Below, one piece after another: positions 14,577 to 22,885 of a stretch of 28,055 nucleotides of DNA (position 1 is the first letter of the stretch; the number at the start of each line of letters is the position of its first letter). The position numbers were made by a program, and so were the translations under genes. The stretch comes from VRUE01 sp047519745. GTDB taxonomy: Bacteria; Actinomycetota; Thermoleophilia; Solirubrobacterales; 70-9. The DNA lies in NCBI GenBank assembly GCA_047519745.1, contig JAPVSJ010000077.1, forward strand, positions 1 to 28,055, written 5' to 3'. The notes under the pieces were generated by a model. That model had not been told where the DNA came from. It saw only the letters and a program-made list of their open reading frames with translations, and did no database searches.

Positions 14577-15497
14577 GTGGAGTTGAACAGTCTGACCGAG
14601 CAGAAATCGCTTCTGGCCGAGCTGGCGCCGGGCAAACGGACCCGCCTGCGCCGCCTGCTGTTCGAGTTCGGACCGGGCAACGGCACGCTGATGCTGCTGC
14701 CGATCGACCAGGGGATCGAGCACGGGCCGCGCGACTTCTTCCCCAACCCCGCCTCCAAGGACCCCGACTACCAGTTCCGGCTCGCGGTCGAGGCCGGCTA
14801 CTCGGCACTCGCCTGCCAGATCGGGATGGCGAGCAAGTACTACCCCGACTACGCCGGCCAGGTGCCGCTGATCCTCAAGGTCAACGGCAAGACCGACATC
14901 CCCTCCTCCGCGCAGGCGTTCTCGACCTGCAACGCCAGCGTCGAGGACGCGGTGCGGCTCGGCGCCGACGCGGTCGGCTACACGCTCTACGTCGGCTCGC
15001 CGCGCCAGGACCAGGATCTGGCCCAGCTGCGCGGCGTGCGCGAAGACTGCGACCGCTACGGGATGCCGCTGATCGTCTGGTCCTACCCCCGTGGCGAAGC
15101 GATCGAAGCCAAGGGCGGCCCCGGCTCCTTCTACGCGATCGACTACGCGGCGCGGATGGCGATGGAGATGGGCGCCGACGTGGTCAAGCTCAACATGCCG
15201 AAGATCAATCCGGAGACGGACAGGGACGCGCCCGCCCCCTACAACGAGATGGAGATCGACGAGGCGGGAGCGATCCAGCACTGCGTCGCGTCGGCGGGAC
15301 GCTCGCTCGTCGTCCTCTCCGGCGGCTCCAAGGTCGACGACGACGTCGTCCTCACCCACTGCCGCGAGATCATGCAGGCGGGCGGAAGCGGCGTGATCTT
15401 CGGGCGCAACGTCTGGCAGCGCGAGTGGAACGAGGCGCTGGAGATCATCGCGCAGATCAAAGAGACGCTGCTCAGCAACGTGAAGCGCATTCCCTAG
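14577..15497 (+). CDS. fbaB: Class I fructose-bisphosphate aldolase (DhnA/FbaB type)
   Basis: About 306 residues. LPIDQGIEHGPRDFFPNP is the substrate-binding N-terminal signature of the archaeal-type (DeoC/FbaB) class I aldolases. Later motifs include GYTLYVGS, IVWSYPRG, ADVVKLNMP (Schiff-base lysine), VVLSGGSK and GGSGVIFGRNVWQR (phosphate loop). The reaction is cleavage and formation of fructose-1,6-bisphosphate in glycolysis and gluconeogenesis, metal-independent. GGAGG ends at 14569: GTG at 14577 has 7-nt spacing, ATG at 14571 only 1 nt, so I prefer the GTG; the two differ by two residues. Enolase, another glycolytic gene, lies in the same window but in a different operon. Confidence 0.88.
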   Translation: MELNSLTEQKSLLAELAPGKRTRLRRLLFEFGPGNGTLMLLPIDQGIEHGPRDFFPNPASKDPDYQFRLAVEAGYSALACQIGMASKYYPDYAGQVPLILKVNGKTDIPSSAQAFSTCNASVEDAVRLGADAVGYTLYVGSPRQDQDLAQLRGVREDCDRYGMPLIVWSYPRGEAIEAKGGPGSFYAIDYAARMAMEMGADVVKLNMPKINPETDRDAPAPYNEMEIDEAGAIQHCVASAGRSLVVLSGGSKVDDDVVLTHCREIMQAGGSGVIFGRNVWQREWNEALEIIAQIKETLLSNVKRIP

Positions 15498-15530
15498 GGC
15501 TGCGGGGGGAGAGAATCCCCCGCCACAGCC
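15498..15530 (+). terminator. Stem-loop after the aldolase gene
   Basis: GCGGGGG (15502-15508) pairs with CCCCCGC (15517-15523), extended by GGCT/AGCC at the base. It follows the aldolase stop codon directly and is followed by TTTACC, a weak U tract. Probably the aldolase terminator. Confidence 0.55.
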
Positions 15531-15540
15531 TTTACCTGGG

Positions 15541-16035
15541 GTGATTCGGCATTGGCTCGGGAGCATCGTTCTTTTGTTGGCTGTAGCGGCGGTTGTGCTG
15601 CGGCCTTGGGAGGGGGAGCTTGAATCGGGACCGGCGTCGGCTGTGGGCCGGGTGGTCCGCGTCGTCGATGGGGACACGATCGAAGTGCGGCTCGACGGGC
15701 AGGACGAATACGTGCGGTTGATCGGGGTCGATACGCCGGAGACCGTTAAGCCCGACACGCCGGTGCAGTGCTTTGGCGAGCGGGCTTCGCACTTCACCAA
15801 ACGGCGCTTGACCGGGAGGTGGGTGCGGCTGGTCTTCGGCGTCGAACCTCACGATGTCTACGGACGGTTGCTCGCCTACGTGTATCTCCACGGCCGTTTC
15901 TTCAACCCAATGCTGGTCCGCCGCGGCCTTGCCCGCTCGCTGACGATTCCTCCCAATGACCGCTTCGCGCCGCGCTTTCGGCGCCTCGAGCTGAGTGCCG
16001 CGCGGACCGGGCGGGGTCTCTGGGGCGCCTGCTGA
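15541..16035 (+). CDS. Membrane-anchored or secreted thermonuclease (SNase-like)
   Basis: 164 residues from GTG at 15541, with no strong ribosome binding site. A hydrophobic N-terminus (about 5-21) is a signal peptide or anchor. The SNase fold is clear: VVRVVDGDTIEVRL (metal-site Asp), YVRLIGVDTPETV (catalytic Arg and Glu) and DVYGRLLAYVYL (second catalytic Arg), ending GRGLWGAC. It should cut DNA and RNA outside the cytoplasm, for nutrient use or DNA turnover. The length is usual for bacterial SNase proteins. Confidence 0.87.
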   Translation: MIRHWLGSIVLLLAVAAVVLRPWEGELESGPASAVGRVVRVVDGDTIEVRLDGQDEYVRLIGVDTPETVKPDTPVQCFGERASHFTKRRLTGRWVRLVFGVEPHDVYGRLLAYVYLHGRFFNPMLVRRGLARSLTIPPNDRFAPRFRRLELSAARTGRGLWGAC

Positions 16036-16119
16036 TCGTGACCAACGTCACAACTCGAGCCATGCAGGCGCTCGTGCGCCTTTGCTACGGTCCGCCCCGC
16101 GGTCTCCGGACCGCCCCCT

Positions 16120-16359
16120 ATGAGAATGCGTCAAAGCATCAACCAGTTCGAGGTTGCCTTCGAGCAGGAGACGACCTTGGAGCGCCGCCGTCGCGAGCAG
16201 CTGCGCCGCCGCGCGGCAAACCGTTCGCGCGAGCGCCGCATCACCCGCAGCGAGCAGCACAGCAAAGTGCGCTTCAGCGTGCTCGCCGTCTGCCTCACGG
16301 CCACGGTCATCATCGTCGTCGTCTCGATGTTCGAGGCGCTCTCCTTCCTGATGGCCTAG
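16120..16359 (+). CDS. Small single-pass membrane protein
   Basis: 79 residues, ATG at 16120 (an in-frame ATG at 16126 is also possible). It has a charged N-terminal half extremely rich in Arg and Glu (LERRRREQLRRRAANRSRE), then one strong membrane segment VLAVCLTATVIIVVVSMFEAL near the C-terminus. The positive side should stay in the cytoplasm. TACGGT at 16086-16091 is a -10 candidate. Family unknown to me; codon use supports a real gene. Confidence 0.6.
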   Translation: MRMRQSINQFEVAFEQETTLERRRREQLRRRAANRSRERRITRSEQHSKVRFSVLAVCLTATVIIVVVSMFEALSFLMA

Positions 16360-16374
16360 GGCCGCCCGGCGACC

Positions 16375-16404
16375 GTGACTCCGCAAGTCCAGGTTGAATA
16401 GACT
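16375..16404 (+). promoter_or_regulatory. Candidate promoter of the 16414 gene, leaderless
   Basis: GTGACT (16375-16380) and TAGACT (16399-16404) are separated by 18 bp and match four of six bases each of the -35 and -10 consensus. The ATG at 16414 lies 9 nt past the -10, so the transcript would start at or next to the start codon. Confidence 0.35.
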
Positions 16405-16413
16405 CGCGCGCCG

Positions 16414-17016
16414 ATGGCAAGACGCTCACTGAAGCCGCAGCTCAACCAGATCCGCGCCTGGGTGCAGCAGGGCCGTACCGATGCCTGGATCGCCCACCAG
16501 CTCGAAGTCTCCGCTTCGGAGCTGCGCGAGTTCCGCAAGCAGCACGACCTCAACCCCAGCGGCGAGGACAGTGGAACCGGCGAAGTCGACCTGCGCGACG
16601 AGATCGAGGCCGAGGTCGAGGCGGCGACGGCCGAAGAGGCCGCCGAGGAGGAGGAAGAGGCCGAGGAAGAGCCGGACGAGGGCGAAGGCGAGGGCGACGA
16701 GGAGAAGCCGGCCCGCAAAGCGTCCAAAGCCGGCGATGACGACGGCGACGAGGAAACCGGTGAGGCGCGGCCCCGGCGCAGGCGGCGGCGTGGCCGTCGC
16801 GGCGGCCGTGGCCGGCGCAAAGAGCTCGAGGCGACCTTCGACCATGGCGAGCGGGACGGCTACGGCCTCTGGCTCGACGCCGCCGTCAAGGACAACCCCG
16901 TCTACGCCGAGCACTGGGCCGGCAAGCGCGAGGTCACAGTCCGCATCGACGCGGACCAGATCGTCATCCGCCGAGCGGGCGAGAGCGCCCCGGCCGACGA
17001 CGACTCAGACGAGTAG
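16414..17016 (+). CDS. Highly charged protein with N-terminal helix-turn-helix-like segment
   Basis: A 200-residue protein in four parts. Residues 1-48 are a basic helical unit (LNQIRAWVQQGRTDAWIAHQLEVSASELREFRKQH) with the look of a helix-turn-helix. Residues ~55-100 are almost purely acidic and ~115-135 almost purely Arg/Gly. The C-terminal ~65 residues are a small folded domain (GYGLWLDAAVKDNPVYAEHW, then VTVRIDADQIVIRR). An acidic block followed by an RGG-like block suggests an RNA- or DNA-binding or ribosome-associated protein, by composition only. Its last 12 bases overlap the end of the opposing gene. Confidence 0.65.
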   Translation: MARRSLKPQLNQIRAWVQQGRTDAWIAHQLEVSASELREFRKQHDLNPSGEDSGTGEVDLRDEIEAEVEAATAEEAAEEEEEAEEEPDEGEGEGDEEKPARKASKAGDDDGDEETGEARPRRRRRRGRRGGRGRRKELEATFDHGERDGYGLWLDAAVKDNPVYAEHWAGKREVTVRIDADQIVIRRAGESAPADDDSDE

Positions 17017-17328
17017 CTGGCGGCCGCCGGCGAAGTCGGTGGCCCCCCGTAAGTAGAGCCAGAAGGCCGCGTCCGCGAGCGAGCGCGAATCGCCGGACAG
17101 CGCCGGTGCGGCATCGCTCGCCACCTGCAGGCACCAGTCGGTGCCCCGCCCATATAGCTCCGCCAGCTCCGCGGCGGCGAAGGTCGGCCCGATCCGCCGT
17201 CGCAGCTCTTCCTTGACCGCACCGACGACACGGTCAGCCTGGCGGCGCTCACGCGCGTCCTCGATCGCCTGCAGCGCCCGCCATCCCTCCTCCCACTGGA
17301 AGAGCGCGTTCTCGAGCGGATAGGTCAC
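17005..17328 (-). CDS. Small conserved-looking protein, unknown function
   Basis: 107 residues from ATG at 17328, 9 bp below the stop of the glycosyltransferase-like gene and in the same direction, so likely the last gene of the mfd-eno-ftsB run. Helical, soluble, with several Trp/Tyr residues (FQWEEGWRAL, LAELYGRGTDWCLQVA, DAAFWLYLRGATDFAGGR). No motif I can name. It overlaps the convergent gene by 12 bp at the 3' ends. Confidence 0.6.
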   Translation of the reverse strand: MTYPLENALFQWEEGWRALQAIEDARERRQADRVVGAVKEELRRRIGPTFAAAELAELYGRGTDWCLQVASDAAPALSGDSRSLADAAFWLYLRGATDFAGGRQLLV

Positions 17329-17337
17329 GAGACGAGA

Positions 17338-19704
17338 CTACCCAGACGGCTGCTGGGGAATCCTGCGCAGCGGGGCGTTGCGGGGACCGCAGGCCGAGGG
17401 ATCGAGGCGGCCACGAACGCGCCAGACGGTGACCGGGCCGCTGCGCTGGATCGGGACCACCGCCGGCTCGCCGCGCAACCAGCGGGCCTCGGGGGAGACG
17501 ATCGGCTTGCCGGGCTCGATGAAGTTGAGGAAGGGCGAGGTGACCAGGTAGTCGAGATCGGCGGCATTGACGGCGGCCCGAAATTCGGCGCAGGTCGGGA
17601 TCGCGCTGAAGGCGCCGTGTGGCCCCTTGACACCGAGATAGCGCACGCGGTTGGACAGGTCGGTGTCGTAGAAGCCGTACTCGAGGAAGCCAGCCGTGGT
17701 GCCGGCGAGGCCGATGCGGGCGTCATGGATTCCTCGTGCCCAGCGGTAGGCCGAGTCGAGGTGCATCCCGGGGATGCTCGTTTCGGCGTCGGCGTTGACG
17801 TAACGGTCGCGCAGGTAGTCGCGCTGCACGGGGTAGCCGATCGCGACAGCGGCAAGGGCGAGGATGGCGAATCCGGCGACGATCGCGCCGCGCGGCGCCC
17901 CGCGCTTCCTGGCGAACAGCAGTGCCGCCGGGATCAGCACCATCAAGGCGGCAATCAGCCAGCCGAAGAGACGATCTGGGTCGCGCAGGGCGGCGTCGGA
18001 GCGGTCGGTGGCGAGCAGGACCAGCAGGAAGACGACAAGTAGGGACGTTGCCCACCAGCCGCGGGTCCTGTCGGGGGGGAGGGGCACCGGGGCTTCGCTG
18101 GGTTTTTCGCCAGGGGCGCTCTCGGCCGTCCGAGATTGTGGCCGGGGCGAAAAAGAGGACGCCGCTGTGCCCCGGTACCCCTCCCCCCCGCCACCCGCGG
18201 GAGATGCGCTTTCTCGCCGTCTACCGAAGGCCAGCGGGAGCAGGGTCAGGCCCGCCAGTAGAGCTGGAATTGCGTAGCGGATGTTGATGGCGAAGCCGAC
18301 TGGGGCTCCCTCGGCTCCTGCGGCGCTTAGGGGGGTGAAGACGTAGGCGAGCATGCCGAAGAGGGCGACGGCGCCCATCCAGCGCAGGACGCGCGTGCGG
18401 CCCCAGAGCAGGGCGGTCAGGCCGCCGGCTATGGCGGCAGCGATGACCAGCGGCCAGAGGGCGCCGAAGGCTTGGTGCAGGCCGGGCCCGAAGTACTTGC
18501 TCCAGACGCCGGTGTCGGTCGCATAGTGGACGATCGAGAAGTCCGGGCGCCCTTCCTGCAGCCGCTCGGGATGCGGCAATGAGATCGGCCCCAGATGCTC
18601 TAGCTGGGGCAGCGGGTTGCCAGAGATGACGAGGTTGCGCAGATACCAGTAGCCGCCGCCCGCGAGGCCGGCAGCGAACCACCATCCGGCAGCAGCCCAT
18701 CGGCGCCCGGTGGGAGCGAGCACGATCACGGCGACGGTGAGCGCGGCAGCCATCGCCAGCGCGGTCGACTTCGTCCCGACGGCCAGACCCACGGAAAGAC
18801 CAGCAGCTGCCAACGGCCAACCAGGCTTCCTATCGGCGTTAATCAAGATCGCTATCGCCGCGAGAAGCAGCGCCGCTGCCATCAGATCGTTCTTGGCAGC
18901 TCCCGGCTCACGCACCACAAGCGTGTGGCACTCCAGAAGCACTGCAGCTGCAACCACCGTGAGTGGTCCACGTCCATACGGCCTCCCGATGCACCAGGCA
19001 GCAAGAAAGGCAATCGCCAGCCAGCCGAAGTTGAGGAACAAGCTGAGCGTGTCCCGCCCCGTCAGCAGAATCCCATCGGCGTGCAGCAGCTCCCCGTTCT
19101 GCGGGTAGAACCAGTTCGTGAAGACGGTCTCCGTGTAATGCAGCCCCGTAACCGAGTGGCTGTGCGCCATTTCCACCGCAAACGGGAGGTGGTACCAGAG
19201 CGAATCGAAGTTGAAGACGCCCCGCCCGAGCGCGTCTTTCGCAGTGAGTCCCCAGTGCGCGAAGACAAGCGCAACGACCCCAACCGCGACAGCTGTAAGC
19301 CACCCTCCCGCGGGTGGCGGGGAGAGGGCGTGCCGGGGCACAGCGGCGTCCTCTTTTTCGCCCCGATCGCGATCTCGGACGGCCCCCGGCGATTCAGGCG
19401 AAAAACCCAGCGAAGCCCCGGCACGCCCTCTCCCCGACAGGACCCGCGGGCCAGCGGCGACCGCTGCCGCCAGTAGAACAGCCGCGGCGACGAGCGTCCC
19501 CGCATAGAGAAGATTGACCAGGCCGAGAAGCTCGGAAAGCCAGATGAGCAATGCAACACCCAGAATCGCCTCGACCAGATGCGCCGGCGCCCCCTCCCAG
19601 TCGGGCATCAACCTGCGTCGCAGGCAAACCGCCGAGAACCCCAGCGAGAGGACCAGGACGGCCAGCAGGGCGGCGCTGAGGATGTAGGAACCGGCGCTAA
19701 CCAC
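17338..19704 (-). CDS. Large multi-pass membrane protein, GT-C glycosyltransferase-like, with two in-frame repeat insertions
   Basis: A 788-residue protein from GTG at 19704. It has many hydrophobic segments and loop motifs FNFDSLWYHLPFAVEMAHS and TNWFYPQNGELLHAD, which resemble the acceptor-lipid loop region of GT-C/PMT-type glycosyltransferases, and a C-terminal soluble part (ARIGLAGTTAGFLEYGFYD and on). It probably moves a sugar from a lipid carrier at the outer face; substrate unknown. Residues ~86-133 and ~502-549 are low-complexity Ser/Pro/Gly segments encoded by two copies of a palindromic repeat, both between membrane segments and in frame. Without them the protein would be ~692 residues. 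It lies 20 bp below ftsB, so envelope work coupled to cell division is plausible. Confidence 0.7.
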   Translation of the reverse strand: MVSAGSYILSAALLAVLVLSLGFSAVCLRRRLMPDWEGAPAHLVEAILGVALLIWLSELLGLVNLLYAGTLVAAAVLLAAAVAAGPRVLSGRGRAGASLGFSPESPGAVRDRDRGEKEDAAVPRHALSPPPAGGWLTAVAVGVVALVFAHWGLTAKDALGRGVFNFDSLWYHLPFAVEMAHSHSVTGLHYTETVFTNWFYPQNGELLHADGILLTGRDTLSLFLNFGWLAIAFLAAWCIGRPYGRGPLTVVAAAVLLECHTLVVREPGAAKNDLMAAALLLAAIAILINADRKPGWPLAAAGLSVGLAVGTKSTALAMAAALTVAVIVLAPTGRRWAAAGWWFAAGLAGGGYWYLRNLVISGNPLPQLEHLGPISLPHPERLQEGRPDFSIVHYATDTGVWSKYFGPGLHQAFGALWPLVIAAAIAGGLTALLWGRTRVLRWMGAVALFGMLAYVFTPLSAAGAEGAPVGFAINIRYAIPALLAGLTLLPLAFGRRRESASPAGGGGEGYRGTAASSFSPRPQSRTAESAPGEKPSEAPVPLPPDRTRGWWATSLLVVFLLVLLATDRSDAALRDPDRLFGWLIAALMVLIPAALLFARKRGAPRGAIVAGFAILALAAVAIGYPVQRDYLRDRYVNADAETSIPGMHLDSAYRWARGIHDARIGLAGTTAGFLEYGFYDTDLSNRVRYLGVKGPHGAFSAIPTCAEFRAAVNAADLDYLVTSPFLNFIEPGKPIVSPEARWLRGEPAVVPIQRSGPVTVWRVRGRLDPSACGPRNAPLRRIPQQPSG
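18059..18200 (+). repeat. Palindromic repeat element, copy A, inside the glycosyltransferase-like gene
   Basis: 142 bp bounded by CCGCGGGT and ACCCGCGG. The long arms pair: GGGGGGGAGGGGCACCGG with CCGGTACCCCTCCCCCCC (one mismatch), then TTTTTCGCC with GGCGAAAAA near the centre. It aligns without gaps to the reverse complement of copy B. Confidence 0.8.
19307..19450 (-). repeat. Palindromic repeat element, copy B, opposite orientation
   Basis: 144 bp (48 codons) bounded by CCCGCGGGT and ACCCGCGGG. Its arms GGGGAGAGGGCGTGCCGG and CCGGCACGCCCTCTCCCC are perfectly complementary. Many arm positions differ from copy A, but each change is matched on the other arm. Confidence 0.8.
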
Positions 19705-19724
19705 CGGCTACTCCTCCGAGCGGG

Positions 19725-20132
19725 CTAACCGCTGCCCAGCCCGTGGACGACGATCGGCGTCTCGCCTTCGGCGACCATGCCCTGGGCGCGGGCCCTGCGG
19801 TCGATGACGGTCGGATCGCTCGCCGTCTGAATGCGGTGGTGGAGGCGCTTGTTTTCGCGCAGCATTTCGTGGAACTCGGCTTTGGCGGCGGTGGTCGCGG
19901 TGTAGGTCTTGACGAAGTCGATCGCCGGGTTCAGATAGGAGTAGAGGACGGCGGCGAGAACCAGGGTCAGGGCGATGCGCCCGACCCGATCCCAGCGGAT
20001 GCGGCTCTCGCCGCGCCGTGCGGCAGGCTTGCGGCGGGCGGCCGGACGGCGTTTCCGCGGCGCGGTGGTTTTCCGAGATGCAGCCCTGCGCGTCGTCGCT
20101 GCGCTTCTTGCCGGCCGGGCGCGAGCTGCCAT
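19725..20132 (-). CDS. ftsB: FtsB/DivIC-like septum formation initiator
   Basis: 135 residues. A very basic Ala/Arg/Lys/Pro-rich cytoplasmic N-terminus (1-45) is followed by one membrane segment (IALTLVLAAVLYSYLNPAI, ~53-71), then an extracytoplasmic coiled coil (~75-103, ending LRENKRLHHRI) and a short C-terminal part with DPTVIDRRARAQGMVAEGE, the typical FtsB ending. FtsB joins FtsL and FtsQ to switch on septal wall synthesis. It lies 49 bp below eno, the same order as in mycobacteria (eno-Rv1024). A long basic N-terminus is common in actinobacterial FtsB. Confidence 0.85.
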   Translation of the reverse strand: MAARARPARSAATTRRAASRKTTAPRKRRPAARRKPAARRGESRIRWDRVGRIALTLVLAAVLYSYLNPAIDFVKTYTATTAAKAEFHEMLRENKRLHHRIQTASDPTVIDRRARAQGMVAEGETPIVVHGLGSG

Positions 20133-20181
20133 ACCCGGTCCTACGCGGCCGAGCCCCGCATTCCTTCATTAAGGCCAAGGC

Positions 20182-21477
20182 CTAGGAGACGCGCTGGGCG
20201 AAAGCGTCCAGGCCGGGAAATTCCGCGCTCGCCCCCAGCTCCTCCTCGATCCGCAGCAGCCGGTTGTACTTGGCTACCCGGTCCGATCGCGAGGGGGCGC
20301 CGGTCTTGATCTGCCCCGCGCCGGTGGCGACGGCGAGGTCGGCGATCGTCGTGTCTTCGGTCTCGCCCGAGCGGTGCGAGATCACCGCCGTGTAGCCGGC
20401 ATCGCGGGCGATGCGGATCGCCTCCAGGGTCTCGCTCAGGGTGCCGATCTGGTTGACCTTGACCAGGATCGAGTTGGCGACGCCGAGCTCGATCCCGCGG
20501 CGCAGCCGCTCCGGGTTGGTGACGAAGAGGTCGTCGCCGACCAGCTGCACCCGCTCGCCGAGCCGCTCGGTCAGCAGCTTCCAGCCGTCCCAGTCCTCCT
20601 CGTCCATGCCGTCCTCGATCGAGAGGATCGGGTAGCGCGAGCAGGCGTCCGCCCAGTAGGCGGCCATCTCCTCGGAGGAGAGCGTGCGGCCCTCGTGCTC
20701 GAGCACGTACGCGCCGCCCTCGTAGACCTCGCTGGTGGCCGGGTCGAGGGCGATGAAGACGTCGGAGCCCGGCTCGTAGCCGGCGGCCTCGACGCCCGCC
20801 AGAACGGCCTGCAGTGCCGCCTCGTTGGAGTCGAGGTCGGGCGCGAAGCCGCCCTCGTCCCCACCCGCGGTCGAGAGGCCCTTCGAGGCAAGGCTCTTCT
20901 TCAGTGCATGGAAGACCTCGGTGCCCACTCGCAGGCACTCGGCAAAGCTCGACGCGCCGGCCGGCACCACCATGAACTCCTGGAAGTCGACCGAGTTGTC
21001 GGCATGGGCGCCGCCGTTGAGCACGTTCATCATCGGCACCGGCAGCAGGCTCGGCTCGCCGCCGCCGTAGAGCTCGGCCAGGTAGCGGTAGAGGGGCTGG
21101 CCGGAGTCGGCCGCGGCCGCCTTCGCCGCCGCCAGCGAGACGCCGAGGATCGCGTTGGCACCCAGCCTGCCCTTGTTCGGCGTGCCGTCGAGCTCGATCA
21201 TCGTCTCGTCGAGCGCGCCCTGCTCGGCGGCGCGCGCCCCGGTCAGCGCCGCGGCGATCTCGCCGTTGACGTTCCCGACCGCGCCGGCGACGCCCTTGCC
21301 GCTCCAGGCGGTGCCGCCATCGCGCAGCTCGACCGCCTCGAACTCGCCGGTGGAAGCACCGGAGGGCACCGCCGCCAGCCCGCGCGCACCCGAGTCGAGG
21401 ACGATCTCGACCTCAACCGTGGGGTTGCCGCGCGAGTCGAGGATCTGGCGCGCGTGGATTGAGGAGATGGCGCTCAT
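20182..21477 (-). CDS. eno: Enolase
   Basis: 431 residues, full length. Motifs: IHARQILDSRGNPTVEVEI at the N-terminus, PSGASTGEFEAVELRDG, GGAHADNSVDFQEFMVVPAG (substrate loop), GDEGGFAPDL, IALDPATSEVY (magnesium Asp), SIEDGMDEEDWDGW (magnesium Glu), LVGDDLFVTNPE (magnesium Asp), LVKVNQIGTLSET (catalytic Lys) and SHRSGETEDTTIADLAVA (signature). It interconverts 2-phosphoglycerate and phosphoenolpyruvate in the cytosol. It lies 46 bp below the foldase gene and above ftsB, in a single run from mfd. Confidence 0.98.
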   Translation of the reverse strand: MSAISSIHARQILDSRGNPTVEVEIVLDSGARGLAAVPSGASTGEFEAVELRDGGTAWSGKGVAGAVGNVNGEIAAALTGARAAEQGALDETMIELDGTPNKGRLGANAILGVSLAAAKAAAADSGQPLYRYLAELYGGGEPSLLPVPMMNVLNGGAHADNSVDFQEFMVVPAGASSFAECLRVGTEVFHALKKSLASKGLSTAGGDEGGFAPDLDSNEAALQAVLAGVEAAGYEPGSDVFIALDPATSEVYEGGAYVLEHEGRTLSSEEMAAYWADACSRYPILSIEDGMDEEDWDGWKLLTERLGERVQLVGDDLFVTNPERLRRGIELGVANSILVKVNQIGTLSETLEAIRIARDAGYTAVISHRSGETEDTTIADLAVATGAGQIKTGAPSRSDRVAKYNRLLRIEEELGASAEFPGLDAFAQRVS

Positions 21478-21523
21478 CGAAGACGCGCGAGTCTATCGAC
21501 GGCCGGCGGTCGCGTCGGGGGCG

Positions 21524-22885
21524 CTATTCGCCGGTTTCGGCGGGCGGCGCTTCTTCGGTGGGCGCCGGCACGGCGCCTTCCGGCAGGGCGGTGGCCCCGG
21601 CTTCTTCTTCTTTGCCGGACGCCGCTTTCGGCAGCGGGCGCTGGGCCAGCGGTTTGCCCTTCGGTTCCAGTGGCGTCACGGTTCCGGGCAAAGCGGGGAT
21701 CAGCTGCGACACCGGCGCCGGGCAGGCTTCGGGCAGGCCGCCTTTGGGGTTTGCTTCGTAGCAGCCCGCAGGCGCCGTTTTCGCATGCGCGGTGCCCTTG
21801 AAGTTGGCGCAGCGTTCGGTCGTGAACTCGGAGGCGCAGAAGCTGCGCTGCTTCCATTCGGTCTGGAAGCTGGTCACGAAGTTGGCGAAGTATTCCTGTT
21901 CGTCGCGCTGCGCCAGGGTGCTCTGGATCTGGCTTTCGACCGTCTTCAGTTCCTGCACGCTTTCCGGCGTCGAGTTGACCACTTCGTAGACGACGTAGCC
22001 GCCCTTGCCCTTGGTCGGCCCTTTCAGCTCGCCTTCCGGCGTGCCGAAGACTTCGGCATTCAGCGGTTCTTCGAGCGTGCCTTCCTGGACTGCTTTCTGC
22101 AGCCCGCCGCTTTCTTTCGTCGTCGGGTCTTCCGAGTACTTCTTGGCGACCTTTTCCCAGTTCTTCGCCGAGTTGTCCTTTGCGAGCGCATCGGCCGCTT
22201 CCTGCGCTTTGTCCTGTTTTTTGGTCAGGATCGTGCGGATGTCACGGCTCGGTTTCGTCGTGAACTGGGTCGCCTTCGCCGCTTCGTAGTAGGCCGTGAT
22301 TTCGTTCTTGCTCGGCGTCGGAGCTTTTTCTTTCAGCTGTTCCTGAAGTTCTTTGCTGAGCATCTGGATCAACACTTTTTCGTGGACGTCGGCCGACGTG
22401 AAGTGGGATTCCTTGAGGAATTTCTGGAATTCGGCGGGCGATTTGAAGCTTTCTTTCTTCACTTTCTTGATTTCGGCTTCGACTTCCTTTTCGCTCACTT
22501 CGATGCCCCACTGAGCGGCCAGCCCCTGGATCCAGATCCCTTCGAGGACCGAGTTGACCGCCGTTTCCTTCATTTCGTCGTATTTGGGGTCGCCCGGTTT
22601 CGGCGTCGTTTTTTCGCCGGCTCCCGCCGCCGCCAGTTCGATCGCGTGTTCGACTTTGGAAACCGGGACCGTGCCGAGGTCCCCCGGCGCATCCTGGACC
22701 ACCGCGGCGTCGCCCGAGGGAACGCTCGGGTCCCCGACACCGACGGCGATCGCGACGACGACGAAGAGAACGACGAAGAGGGCGCCGAAGACGAGCAGCC
22801 CGAGGCGGCGCGCGGCCATGGGACCGGAGGCTTTGCCGCCCCCGCCCTTGCCAGACGTCCCTTTCCTACCCCGGTCCGGACTCAC
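21524..22885 (-). CDS. Extracytoplasmic parvulin-type peptidyl-prolyl isomerase (SurA/PrsA-like)
   Basis: About 453 residues from GTG at 22885, which overlaps the mfd stop as GTGA; ATG at 22816 is the alternative and gives 430. A basic Gly/Lys-rich start, one membrane segment (LGLLVFGALFVVLFVVVAIAV), then a SurA-N-like helical chaperone part (VNSVLEGIWIQGLAAQWGIEVSEKEV), a parvulin-like domain (RDIRTILTKKQDKA ... KKYSEDPTTKESGGLQ ... KGGYVVYEV) and a Pro/Ala/Glu tail. Four cysteines near the C-terminus may form disulfides. It likely helps fold exported proteins. Unlike mfd and eno it strongly prefers GAA over GAG and often uses AAA. Confidence 0.85.
   Translation of the reverse strand: MSPDRGRKGTSGKGGGGKASGPMAARRLGLLVFGALFVVLFVVVAIAVGVGDPSVPSGDAAVVQDAPGDLGTVPVSKVEHAIELAAAGAGEKTTPKPGDPKYDEMKETAVNSVLEGIWIQGLAAQWGIEVSEKEVEAEIKKVKKESFKSPAEFQKFLKESHFTSADVHEKVLIQMLSKELQEQLKEKAPTPSKNEITAYYEAAKATQFTTKPSRDIRTILTKKQDKAQEAADALAKDNSAKNWEKVAKKYSEDPTTKESGGLQKAVQEGTLEEPLNAEVFGTPEGELKGPTKGKGGYVVYEVVNSTPESVQELKTVESQIQSTLAQRDEQEYFANFVTSFQTEWKQRSFCASEFTTERCANFKGTAHAKTAPAGCYEANPKGGLPEACPAPVSQLIPALPGTVTPLEPKGKPLAQRPLPKAASGKEEEAGATALPEGAVPAPTEEAPPAETGE

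Noticed and set aside
16038..16397. 119-codon plus-strand frame over the small membrane protein
   Set aside because: It overlaps the 16120-16359 gene in another frame and has a Pro/Arg-rich translation without structure.
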